Shown: in pieces, positions 1 through 6,426 of the stretch
Layout: every line of letters starts with the position of its first letter
How positions within the stretch are numbered: position 1 is the first letter of the stretch
From: CAMYLR01 sp039588915
GTDB lineage: Bacteria > Gemmatimonadota > Gemmatimonadetes > JACCXV01 > JAHWKZ01
Length of the DNA: 33,584 nt
Assembly (NCBI GenBank): GCA_039588915.1
Contig: JBDGYV010000020.1
Span: 1-33,584 of the forward strand
Direction of reading: 5' to 3'
The notes under the pieces: generated by a model
Database searches by the model: none
The model's input: only the letters and a program-made list of their open reading frames with translations
What the model was told of the DNA's origin: nothing
Translations under genes and position numbers: made by a program

Positions 1-466
1 ACTGCCGTAGGTCCGCGTGGACCATTCCCATGTTTTGCAGTGCCCGCGCCTCGCCATTCGTCGAGTTAGCGCGCCGGAAGGCCCCGCGCGCACAACGGTA
101 GTTCCAAAGCGCAATCGCAAAGTCACCCTGGACGTTGGCGATTGCGCCGAGGTTGCTGATCGCCGCCGCTTCACTCTTGGCGGTGCCAGCTTTCCTCGCG
201 ATATGAAGTGCCTCCGAGAACCGTTGCCTGGCTTCGCTCAGCTGGCCCTGTTCGAAAGCGACCGCTCCGAGCACGCTCAAGAAGGCGGTGACGTTCTTGG
301 CTGGTTGCCGTTGGCGTCGAGCCGAAGCCAAACCCAGACTGGCTAGCGCACCGGCTTCGTTGCCACGGCCCTCGCTCCAGGCGTGGCGCATGCGCGCTTC
401 GATCGCCGTGAGCGACAACTCGGGCCAATCAGTGGCCGGCGTTATGGCTTCGTGCGTCGTGCTCAC
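1..466 (-). CDS. TPR-repeat protein, 3' end cut by window edge
   Basis: The minus-strand frame is open from a GTG at 466 to the window edge, giving about 155 residues without a stop. The GTG overlaps the TGA of the upstream lipoprotein gene as GTGA, so it is probably translationally coupled to it. The residues form repeated helical pairs of TPR type, such as FEQGQLSEARQRFSEALHIA and a following NLGAIANVQGDFAIALWNYR unit. No signal peptide or membrane segment is visible in the N-terminus, so a cytoplasmic protein-protein interaction role is inferred. It is the last visible gene of the operon that starts at 2852 with another TPR protein. Its C-terminus, and any further domain, lies outside the window. 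The specific function is unknown. Confidence 0.8.
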   Translation of the reverse strand, partial: MSTTHEAITPATDWPELSLTAIEARMRHAWSEGRGNEAGALASLGLASARRQRQPAKNVTAFLSVLGAVAFEQGQLSEARQRFSEALHIARKAGTAKSEAAAISNLGAIANVQGDFAIALWNYRCARGAFRRANSTNGEARALQNMGMVHADLRQ

Positions 467-1041
467 TCGATGCAGAGCGCGTAGCGGGAGAAGTGCCAAA
501 CCGGGGCCGAGATCGTCTGGGTCTCCCAGTCGTAGTCGACACCGATAACCTGCCAATCCTCATGATTGGGGCTGCTGACGTACGCGACGCTCAGCCGATC
601 GGGATCGAGTCCCATCGACTGGAGCTCTGCGACCGTGACCTCGATGGTCAGTGTCGCCGGTGTGTTCTCGAACTGCGTTCCGCTGGGGCCGAACTCGTAC
701 GACCAAAGGCCGTCGTCCCGGGTATCTCCGGTTTGCATCCAGAGTCGCTCGGTGCGAGGGAACGAATGATTGTGAATCACCAGCTCGGCATCGCAGACCT
801 TGAGCGTGCCACCGTTGTTGGTAATGTTCTTCGAGTAGTACGTGCTGCACTTCTTGCCGTTCAGCGCCAAACCACCTTCTGGTGCCTTGAGCAGTTGTAC
901 GCCGTTGATCGTAACGGTCGGAGCACTCGATACCGTTGGCTGGCCGCCCGGGCCCAGCGGACTGCCATCTTGCCCGCAGGCCGCGAATGCGGTCACGGCC
1001 GCGGCGACCAGCATGGACCTAATCAAGCCGTGTAGTCGCAC
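463..1041 (-). CDS. Predicted lipoprotein with ZU5-like beta domain (paralog 1)
   Basis: This is a 192-residue secreted protein of unknown function. The GTG at 1041 is chosen because an AAGGG ribosome-binding site lies 7 bases upstream and because it places the lipobox cysteine at residue 22, exactly as in the neighbouring paralog. The signal peptide ends in the lipobox FAAC, so anchoring in a membrane by a lipidated cysteine is predicted. The mature part has a Pro/Gly linker and then an NNGGTLKVCDAELVI stretch and a YEFGPSGTQF stretch, which resemble the ZU5-type beta domain found in bacterial surface proteins. It ends in HFSRYALCIE, identical to the end of the protein encoded at 1087-1686. 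An upstream ATG at 1080 exists but would give an unnatural signal peptide. It overlaps the next TPR gene by four bases. Confidence 0.85.
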   Translation of the reverse strand: MRLHGLIRSMLVAAAVTAFAACGQDGSPLGPGGQPTVSSAPTVTINGVQLLKAPEGGLALNGKKCSTYYSKNITNNGGTLKVCDAELVIHNHSFPRTERLWMQTGDTRDDGLWSYEFGPSGTQFENTPATLTIEVTVAELQSMGLDPDRLSVAYVSSPNHEDWQVIGVDYDWETQTISAPVWHFSRYALCIE

Positions 1042-1086
1042 GTCGAGTCCCTTCTCCAGTGTTGCGTTCATGCCTGGCACGTTCCT

Positions 1087-1686
1087 CTATTCGATGCAGA
1101 GCGCATAGCGCGAGAAATGGTCGATCTTGGCCTTGATCTGCTGGTCAGCTGGTTGATACCGGCCATCCAGGTATTGCCAGCTTGCGGGGTCCGAATCCGT
1201 CACGAGCGCGATGCGAAGTCGGCCGGGATCGATTCCGTTTGCCTGGAGGAACTCGAGCGATACGTCGACCTCCAGCTCCGCCGGCTTTTTGAACGTGAGC
1301 CCAGATGGTGTGAATTCGTAGGCCCAAAACGCTCCCTCGATCGCCCCCACGTCTTCCATCGTGATGAGCGTCCGTGAAGAGACGGCGCCCTTCGGTATGC
1401 TGAGCTCCGCGCCCATTACCCTGAGAACGCCGCCGTTCTTACCAACAACCTGCTCGGCGTAGACGCCTAGCGTCTGAGTGGTGTCGCCACCGCCGTCCTT
1501 AGGGCCACCCTTGCCGCCGCCCTTACCGCCACCACCGCCGTCGGTCTTCTTTGCGAAGACGAGATCGCCGCCTGGAGTGGACGCGAGGTCCGTCGGCCCC
1601 AGTGGCCCGCTATCCTGCCCGCAGGCGGCGAGACCCAAAGCGACCGCGACGACCCATAGGCGACTCATGATGTTGTATCGTCGCAT
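1087..1686 (-). CDS. Predicted lipoprotein with ZU5-like beta domain (paralog 2)
   Basis: This is a 199-residue predicted lipoprotein. The ATG at 1686 has an AAGGAG ribosome-binding site 10 bases upstream. The frame extends to an ATG at 1755 that overlaps the preceding gene's stop, but that start would bury the signal peptide. The lipobox LAAC has its cysteine at residue 22. A low-complexity Gly/Lys linker follows at about residues 46-68. The folded part has NGGVLRVMGAELSIPKGAV and YEFTPSGLTFKKPAELEVDV, matching the ZU5-like pattern (GG-strand, PxGA turn, FxPSGxxF). The C-terminus HFSRYALCIE is shared with paralog 1, so the two arose by tandem duplication. It follows a cytoplasmic TPR gene with a 65-base gap and lies in the operon headed by the c-di-GMP riboswitch. 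The function is not known; adhesion or envelope attachment is only a guess. Confidence 0.87.
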   Translation of the reverse strand: MRRYNIMSRLWVVAVALGLAACGQDSGPLGPTDLASTPGGDLVFAKKTDGGGGGKGGGKGGPKDGGGDTTQTLGVYAEQVVGKNGGVLRVMGAELSIPKGAVSSRTLITMEDVGAIEGAFWAYEFTPSGLTFKKPAELEVDVSLEFLQANGIDPGRLRIALVTDSDPASWQYLDGRYQPADQQIKAKIDHFSRYALCIE

Positions 1687-1751
1687 GACTTGAGTTCTCC
1701 TTGTCTGATGGAGGTTGGAGGTGCGGCGTCGGAGTGTGAGTGCGCGAGTCA

Positions 1752-2852
1752 TCATGCCGCGGCCTCCGCCAGCTGCTTGGTGGAATTGATCCGCTGATCG
1801 AGGCGATCGGCTTCGATCGTGTTCCCCAAATGACGATAGATCGCCTGAGCCCGCCGCCAGGCGTGCTCAGCTCGTTCCGTGTCATATCGGTCGATGAAAA
1901 GTTGGCCTAACTCTGCCCATGCCTCGGCTTCGCTGAGCGGGGCTGTGCCGCGTTCACTCAGCTGAATAGCCGTTTCGATTCTCTGCTTTGCGAGTTCCAG
2001 ATCCCCGGCGACTCGAGCGACGCCACCCAGGATTCGGAGCGCGCTCGCCTGTACAACGACGTTCTCCAAACGCTCCGCGAACGCGCGTGCGCGATCGGCG
2101 AGCGACTGGGCTTGATGATCGTTGCCTCGGGTGTACGCGAGGTCTGCCCGGTTGAGCATGACCTCCGCGGCCAGAGTTCTGTCGCCTTGCCGCTTGCATT
2201 CGCGCATCGCTCGGTCGTAGACGTTGTCCGCCTCCCAGAGGCGGCCTTGAGCGACCAGCGCGATGCCCAGGTTGTTGAGTGTCCGGGCGCCACACGGGTG
2301 GTTGTCGAGCTCGTCAAACAGTTCGAGGGCGCGCCTGAAGCACGTTTCTGCCCACTTCTGGTGGCCTACTGCCGACCAAAGAGCGCCTTGGTTGTTGTCG
2401 ATCTGGGCTAGGAGCCGTGTGCTGCCGGAGGCGTCCGCGTGTTCTCGCGCGGCCGCGTACAACTTGTGAGCGTCGGGCCAATCGCCACGCTCAAACGCAA
2501 CGGCGGCACGAACGTTCTTTGCTAGAGCCAGGCGACGATCGTCCTTCAGCTCGGACGCCAGTGCTTGACTTTTCAGCAGCTCATTTTCAGCCCCATCCCA
2601 ATTGCTGCACCGCATCTGGACGATTCCCGCGCCACGATGAGCGTCGGTCTTTGTCGCCAGACCGAGTCCGTCATTGCCAACGAGGCGTATCGCCTCTGCG
2701 TAGGCGTCCAGGGCGACCTGCCACCGTTCGGCTCGTGTCATGGCTTCGGCCTTGGCCATAGCCATCTGCACGAGCATGAACGGTTGCGATCCGCCCATGG
2801 TGTCGCTTGGTTCGTCTAAAAGCGCAGCAGGGGTAGCTGGCGAAACCCGCAT
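1752..2852 (-). CDS. Cytoplasmic TPR-repeat protein, first gene after the c-di-GMP riboswitch
   Basis: This 366-residue protein has tandem tetratricopeptide repeats across nearly its whole length (about residues 40-350), with units such as ALWSAVGHQKWAETCFRRAL, NLGIALVAQGRLWEADNVYD and ILGGVARVAGDLELAKQRIE. The repeats resemble the 42-residue kinesin-light-chain-like TPR class. There is no signal peptide or membrane helix, so it should act in the cytoplasm as a binding scaffold. The ATG at 2852 is preferred over the TTG just before it because GAGGAGG lies 6 bases upstream. Its leader carries a type-1 c-di-GMP riboswitch, so its expression, and that of the downstream lipoproteins, is expected to respond to c-di-GMP. 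No catalytic or DNA-binding domain is recognisable. Confidence 0.88.
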   Translation of the reverse strand: MRVSPATPAALLDEPSDTMGGSQPFMLVQMAMAKAEAMTRAERWQVALDAYAEAIRLVGNDGLGLATKTDAHRGAGIVQMRCSNWDGAENELLKSQALASELKDDRRLALAKNVRAAVAFERGDWPDAHKLYAAAREHADASGSTRLLAQIDNNQGALWSAVGHQKWAETCFRRALELFDELDNHPCGARTLNNLGIALVAQGRLWEADNVYDRAMRECKRQGDRTLAAEVMLNRADLAYTRGNDHQAQSLADRARAFAERLENVVVQASALRILGGVARVAGDLELAKQRIETAIQLSERGTAPLSEAEAWAELGQLFIDRYDTERAEHAWRRAQAIYRHLGNTIEADRLDQRINSTKQLAEAAA

Positions 2853-2858
2853 CAAGTG

Positions 2859-2900
2859 CCTCCTCGGGCTGCGCCTGCAGGATGGCTGGTGCCGCGAGGT
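2859..2900 (-). promoter_or_regulatory. Possible riboswitch expression platform with sequestered Shine-Dalgarno
   Basis: Between the aptamer and the ATG at 2852 there is no U-tract terminator. ACCUCG at 2900-2895 can pair with CGAGG at 2866-2862, which is the core of the ribosome-binding site GAGGAGG. This would make a translational switch, with the hairpin hiding the site in one ligand state. The pairing is seen by eye; the direction of control (ON or OFF with c-di-GMP) cannot be read from the sequence. A small CTGC/GCAG hairpin lies within the loop. Confidence 0.45.
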
Positions 2901-2904
2901 AGTT

Positions 2905-2996
2905 ACGTCTTTCGGGTAGCCCGGCCATCCGCTGTTGTTTACAGTGAGGACCCGTGGCTTTGCGTCCCCCGCTCTCGCGGGGTTTGCCCTGGACCG
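2905..2996 (-). promoter_or_regulatory. Cyclic-di-GMP-I riboswitch aptamer (GEMM-I)
   Basis: The minus strand carries the signature elements of the GEMM-I class in order. AGGGCAAA is followed by a perfect six-pair stem CCCCGC/GCGGGG closed by a GAGA (GNRA) tetraloop at 2982-2967. GACGCAAAGCC follows, then a second arm closed by CGGGU (2954-2950) and ACCCG (2917-2913). Its distal CTGT/ACAG hairpin lies at 2944-2932, and its 3' strand has GGATGGCCGGGCTACCCGAA, the expected 3' consensus. In this class the GNRA loop docks into the second arm and the three-way junction binds one c-di-GMP. The outermost closing stem is weak by eye. The aptamer sits about 55 bases before the ATG of the TPR gene at 2852, in the same orientation, so control of the TPR/lipoprotein operon is inferred. 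Confidence 0.93.
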
Positions 2997-3225
2997 AGGG
3001 GCTATGTCGTCGGGGGAAGTGCGCTTTGAGAGGGCAACGCCTGTGCCAGTGTCAGCAGCGGGGTGGACCTCAGAGGACGCCGCGGTCGCCGATGAGGGGC
3101 GTGGGGATTACCGAGTGGCGGTCCGGTTCCCATACCGAGGAAAAGTCTTACCTACAGAATTGGAAAGGTGTTGCCTATCGTTTTGAGATTCTGTCTTGCA
3201 GACGGCGTGGAAAGAGAGTTCATTC
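2997..3225. other. Non-coding stretch upstream of the riboswitch
   Basis: No convincing gene lies here. The short open frames on both strands have unnatural composition and overlap the riboswitch. The promoter for the riboswitch transcript should be in this stretch on the minus strand, but no hexamer pair with good spacing stands out. With the relic at 3226-3345, it makes up the only gap of more than 300 bases in the window. Confidence 0.5.
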
Positions 3226-3345
3226 CTATGGAACTTGACGTCCAGAGGGGTGGTTAAGCTGCTCGGCAAAGACCTCTGCGGCGAGGGGGCGGTTGAAGTA
3301 GAAGCCCTGGGCGTCGTCGCAGTCATGCGCCACGGCAACGATTGA
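3226..3345 (-). pseudogene. 3'-terminal relic of an EAL-domain (c-di-GMP phosphodiesterase) gene
   Basis: The minus strand reads about 39 codons ending in a TAG at 3228-3226. They contain DCDDAQGFYFNRPLAAEVFA, which matches the extreme C-terminus of EAL domains (pattern GCDxAQGYxFxRPLPAxEF). An in-frame TGA sits immediately upstream at 3348-3346. Beyond it nothing resembling EAL sequence is present, because the region becomes the start of the divergent amidase gene. There is no start codon and none of the catalytic EAL residues remain, so this is a truncated relic rather than a gene. It lies about 230 bases upstream of a c-di-GMP riboswitch in the same orientation, which suggests that a c-di-GMP enzyme gene once preceded the riboswitch-controlled operon. 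The alternative is chance similarity, which is unlikely over this run. Confidence 0.75.
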
Positions 3346-3396
3346 TCAAACGACGTTTCGTTGAGCCGATCAGGGTCGTGGGCTAGCTTCGCGCCT

Positions 3397-5277
3397 ATGA
3401 GGGTTCTCCCGGGGCGCTCCCCGGCGTCGCTCGTGGTGCTGCTCGCGGCTGCGACCCCGACTCCCGCTGCTGCCGCCCAAATCCAAGATTCGCTGCTCGT
3501 TCATGTTCAGTATCCGGCAGCCGGCCAGGCGCTGACCGCCTCGGACTCGACCTTTGTGTTCGGTCGAGTGGAGGGCGCTCCAGCGAACGACGTCCAGCTC
3601 AGCGTGAACGGCGAGCCGGTCGTAGTCCATCCATCGGGTGGGTGGCTGGCGTTCGTGCCGGTCGAGCCCGACTCGTTCACGTTCTCGATCCGCGCGGTTG
3701 CCGGCGACCGCGAGAGCCTGACGCGGCACACGGTTTGGGTTCCGGCGCCGCCGGGCACGCCGGGCGCTCTCGAGCTCGGCTACCGGCCGGAGACGATCGC
3801 GCCGGTCGGTCCGCTAGAGGCGTACGCTGGCGATACGTTGAGGGTCCAGGTTGTCGCAGCTCCCGGCCAACGGGTCTCGGCCAGGATCGGCGGTAGCCCG
3901 ACGCCATTGGTCGCTGAGCGATCTCGGAACGGCAACGCGGGTCGCCAGGTGTTCGGTTCGGCCGAGCCGGTGGACGGCGCTGTGTCGGCTGGCACGAGAG
4001 GAGATCGTTGGCTCACCTACGCCGGGGATGTCTACCTGCGGATCGCCGGCTCTTTGTCGGACTCGCTGTTTCTCGATCTAGAGTCGGCCAATGGTTCGAC
4101 ACGATCGGTGCCGGTGACGACCGTCGACTATCTCGATCCAACCGCTATCCGCGTGGCGGTGCTCGACGATGACACGGCTGGCACCGGTCGGACAGACGGC
4201 CGGGTGGTCGCGCGCGCCGGCCCGGGTCAGGGGTACACCTTGTTGTTGCCTAACGGCACGGTGGCCGCGTTGGGCCGAGGCTACGGCGATCAACGGGAGA
4301 TCGTTCTCGGGCCGGGCCAGAGCGCGTGGGTCGCAGCCTCCGAGACGATCGAGATCGACGCGCCGCGGCCGGAGAGCGCAGTAAAGGTCGTCCGGACGCG
4401 CGTTCGCGGTGAGTGGAGCGAGGTCGTAGTTCCGCTGACCAATCGCCTGCCGTTCCGAATCGAACAGCGGCTCGACCCCGTTCGGTACACGGTTTCGATC
4501 TACGGTGCGACTTCAGATACCGATTGGGTGCGTTACACTCGCGATCCGATGATCGAATCGATCGACTGGAGCCAGCCGGCTCGCGGCGTGTATCGGCTCG
4601 ACATCGCGCTCGACGCCGATCAAGCTTGGGGATATCGGCCGTATTGGGAAGGCAGCCATCTGGTGATCGCGTTCCGCCACCCACCGTCCACGCTCGACGA
4701 TCGTCGTTTCCGCTCACGTCTCCACGGTGTGCGGGTGGTCGTCGACCCTGGGCACAACCCCGACCCTGGCGCCATCGGCCCCACTGGGCTCGAGGAACGG
4801 GACGCGAATCTGGCGATCGCGCTCGAGCTGGCCGAGATCCTGGAGACGCGCGGTGCCGAGCCGGTCCTCACCCGTGCCGAGCCCGACTCCACGCTGGGGC
4901 TCTACGATCGCACCTCGATCGCGGTTCAGGCGGGGGGGGACGTGTTCGTCTCGATTCACAACAACGCCCTACCGGATGGCGTGAACCCGTTCGTCAACAA
5001 CGGCACGTCGACGTACTTCTACCACCCGCAGAGTCGTCCGCTGGCGGAGGCGATTCAACGCGAGCTACGGATGAAGACGAAGCTGCCTGACTTCGGCGTC
5101 AACCACGGCAACCTGGCGGTGCTGCGGATGAATGAGATGGTTTCGGTGTTGGTCGAGGGCGCGTTCATGATGATCCCGGAGCAAGAGTCGCTCCTCAGAA
5201 CGCCGAAGTTTCGGCGCCGCATCGCGACCGCGGTGGCCGATGGTATCGAGCGGTTCTTAGATAGCAGAGACCGATAG
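3397..5277 (+). CDS. N-acetylmuramoyl-L-alanine amidase (AmiC/Amidase_3 type), secreted
   Basis: This 626-residue zinc hydrolase is predicted to cleave the amide bond between N-acetylmuramic acid and L-alanine in peptidoglycan. The start at ATG 3397 gives a signal peptide (MRVLPGRSPASLVVLLAAA... ending near AAAA), so it acts in the periplasm. About residues 30-430 form a long beta-rich N-terminal region with SH3-like stretches (TDGRVVARAGPGQGY) and an AMIN-like segment. The catalytic domain occupies about 445-620, with the four zinc/catalytic positions visible: H453 in VDPGHN, E466 or E467 in GLEERDANL, H521 in SIHNNA and E587 in LVEGAF. The N-terminal region is longer than in E. coli AmiC. 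The TTG at 3361 is open in frame but does not improve the signal peptide. It lies 14 bases before the DUF1028 gene and probably shares its transcript. Confidence 0.92.
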   Translation: MRVLPGRSPASLVVLLAAATPTPAAAAQIQDSLLVHVQYPAAGQALTASDSTFVFGRVEGAPANDVQLSVNGEPVVVHPSGGWLAFVPVEPDSFTFSIRAVAGDRESLTRHTVWVPAPPGTPGALELGYRPETIAPVGPLEAYAGDTLRVQVVAAPGQRVSARIGGSPTPLVAERSRNGNAGRQVFGSAEPVDGAVSAGTRGDRWLTYAGDVYLRIAGSLSDSLFLDLESANGSTRSVPVTTVDYLDPTAIRVAVLDDDTAGTGRTDGRVVARAGPGQGYTLLLPNGTVAALGRGYGDQREIVLGPGQSAWVAASETIEIDAPRPESAVKVVRTRVRGEWSEVVVPLTNRLPFRIEQRLDPVRYTVSIYGATSDTDWVRYTRDPMIESIDWSQPARGVYRLDIALDADQAWGYRPYWEGSHLVIAFRHPPSTLDDRRFRSRLHGVRVVVDPGHNPDPGAIGPTGLEERDANLAIALELAEILETRGAEPVLTRAEPDSTLGLYDRTSIAVQAGGDVFVSIHNNALPDGVNPFVNNGTSTYFYHPQSRPLAEAIQRELRMKTKLPDFGVNHGNLAVLRMNEMVSVLVEGAFMMIPEQESLLRTPKFRRRIATAVADGIERFLDSRDR

Positions 5278-5291
5278 AACAGGAGGAGAAG

Positions 5292-6362
5292 ATGGTGCGC
5301 ACGCTTGTTGTCACCGCGGTTGCGATCGTTGCGCCGTTCACCGCGAGCGCCGCCAACGGGCAGGACGGGTTCGACGGCGACCGTCCGCTGCGTCCAGTGG
5401 CGACGTACTCGATCGTAGCCCGGGATCCGGCCACCGGCGAGCTCGGGGTGGCGGTTCAGTCGCATTGGTTCAGCGTCGGGCCGATCGTGCCGTGGGCCGA
5501 GGCCGGTGTAGGAGCGGTGGCGACCCAGTCGTTTGTGGATCCGTCGTATGGACCACTGGGGCTCGACCTGATGCGAGCCGGCAAGTCGGCGACCCAAGCA
5601 CTCGGCGGGTTGGTCGGGTCGGACGCGCACGCCGAGGTGCGCCAGGTGGCAATGATCGATACCAAAGGCAACGTCGCTGCTCACACCGGCGCGAACGCGA
5701 TCATTGCCGCCGGGCACCAGACCGGGGAGAACTACAGCGTTCAGGCCAACTTGATGGAGAGCTCAACCGTGTGGCCGGCGATGGCGCGTGCGTTCGAGGG
5801 CGCTCAGGGTGACCTTGCCGAGCGGCTGTTGGTCGCACTCGAGGCGGCCCAGGCCGAGGGCGGCGACATCCGAGGTCGGCAATCGGCGGCGCTGCTGGTG
5901 GTGTCGGGCGAGCCGACCGGTCGGCCGTGGGTCGATCGCACGTTCGATCTGCGGGTCGAAGACCACGAGCGCCCGCTGGACGAGTTACGCCGATTGCTCC
6001 ACCTGGCCCGCGCCTATCGCGAGATGAACGCCGGCGATGAAGCGATGAGCGACAGTGACGTGGCGGCTGCCGTTGAACATTACAACCACGCCGCAGAGAT
6101 GGTCCCAGAGAGCGCGGAGATGGTGTACTGGGCGGGCGTCACGCTGGCGGGCGAGGGGCGAGTCGAGGAGAGCCTGCCGCGATTCGAGAGCGCGTTTGGT
6201 GCCGATCCGCGATGGGCGGTGCTCACGCCGCGTCTCATTCCGGCTGGGCTACTGCCCAACGACGTCGAGCTGCTCGAACGGATCTTGAGCGTGGCTGGCG
6301 GCGAGCCGGGGCTGGTCGAGTGGGAGCGTCTCGCCGAGCTGCAGAAGATCGAGCCGCGATAA
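5292..6362 (+). CDS. Secreted DUF1028 family protein with C-terminal TPR-like region
   Basis: This is a 356-residue protein with a strong AGGAGGAGA ribosome-binding site 4 bases before the ATG. An N-terminal signal peptide (MVRTLVVTAVAIVAPFTASA) predicts export. Residues about 36-225 match DUF1028, with TYSIVARDPATGELGVAVQS, the GVGAVATQSF strand and YGPLGLDLM. This family has an Ntn-hydrolase-like fold, but its enzymatic activity is not established. Residues about 240-335 look like TPR helices (AVEHYNHAAEMVPESAEMVY, GRVEESLPRFESAFGADPRW). DUF1028 proteins often carry a C-terminal peptidoglycan-binding or TPR segment. Its position directly behind the amidase gene suggests a cell-envelope role, which is an inference. 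Confidence 0.9.
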   Translation: MVRTLVVTAVAIVAPFTASAANGQDGFDGDRPLRPVATYSIVARDPATGELGVAVQSHWFSVGPIVPWAEAGVGAVATQSFVDPSYGPLGLDLMRAGKSATQALGGLVGSDAHAEVRQVAMIDTKGNVAAHTGANAIIAAGHQTGENYSVQANLMESSTVWPAMARAFEGAQGDLAERLLVALEAAQAEGGDIRGRQSAALLVVSGEPTGRPWVDRTFDLRVEDHERPLDELRRLLHLARAYREMNAGDEAMSDSDVAAAVEHYNHAAEMVPESAEMVYWAGVTLAGEGRVEESLPRFESAFGADPRWAVLTPRLIPAGLLPNDVELLERILSVAGGEPGLVEWERLAELQKIEPR

Positions 6363-6426
6363 TGTGTCTCGTGCTGACGGTACTCGCATGGCACCAGCCT
6401 GATCGCAGGTCCATTTTCAAGCGCCG

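Noticed and set aside
2935..3186. Plus-strand open frame of 83 codons
   Set aside because: It runs across the minus-strand riboswitch, whose conserved RNA signatures explain the sequence, and its product has no family character.
3108..3338. Minus-strand open frame of 76 codons
   Set aside because: It is in a different frame from the EAL C-terminal relic, which has recognisable conserved residues.
6385..6420. CCTG/CAGG hairpin before the glycyl-tRNA synthetase gene
   Set aside because: It has only four base pairs; there is no T-box sequence or other riboswitch signature before the synthetase.
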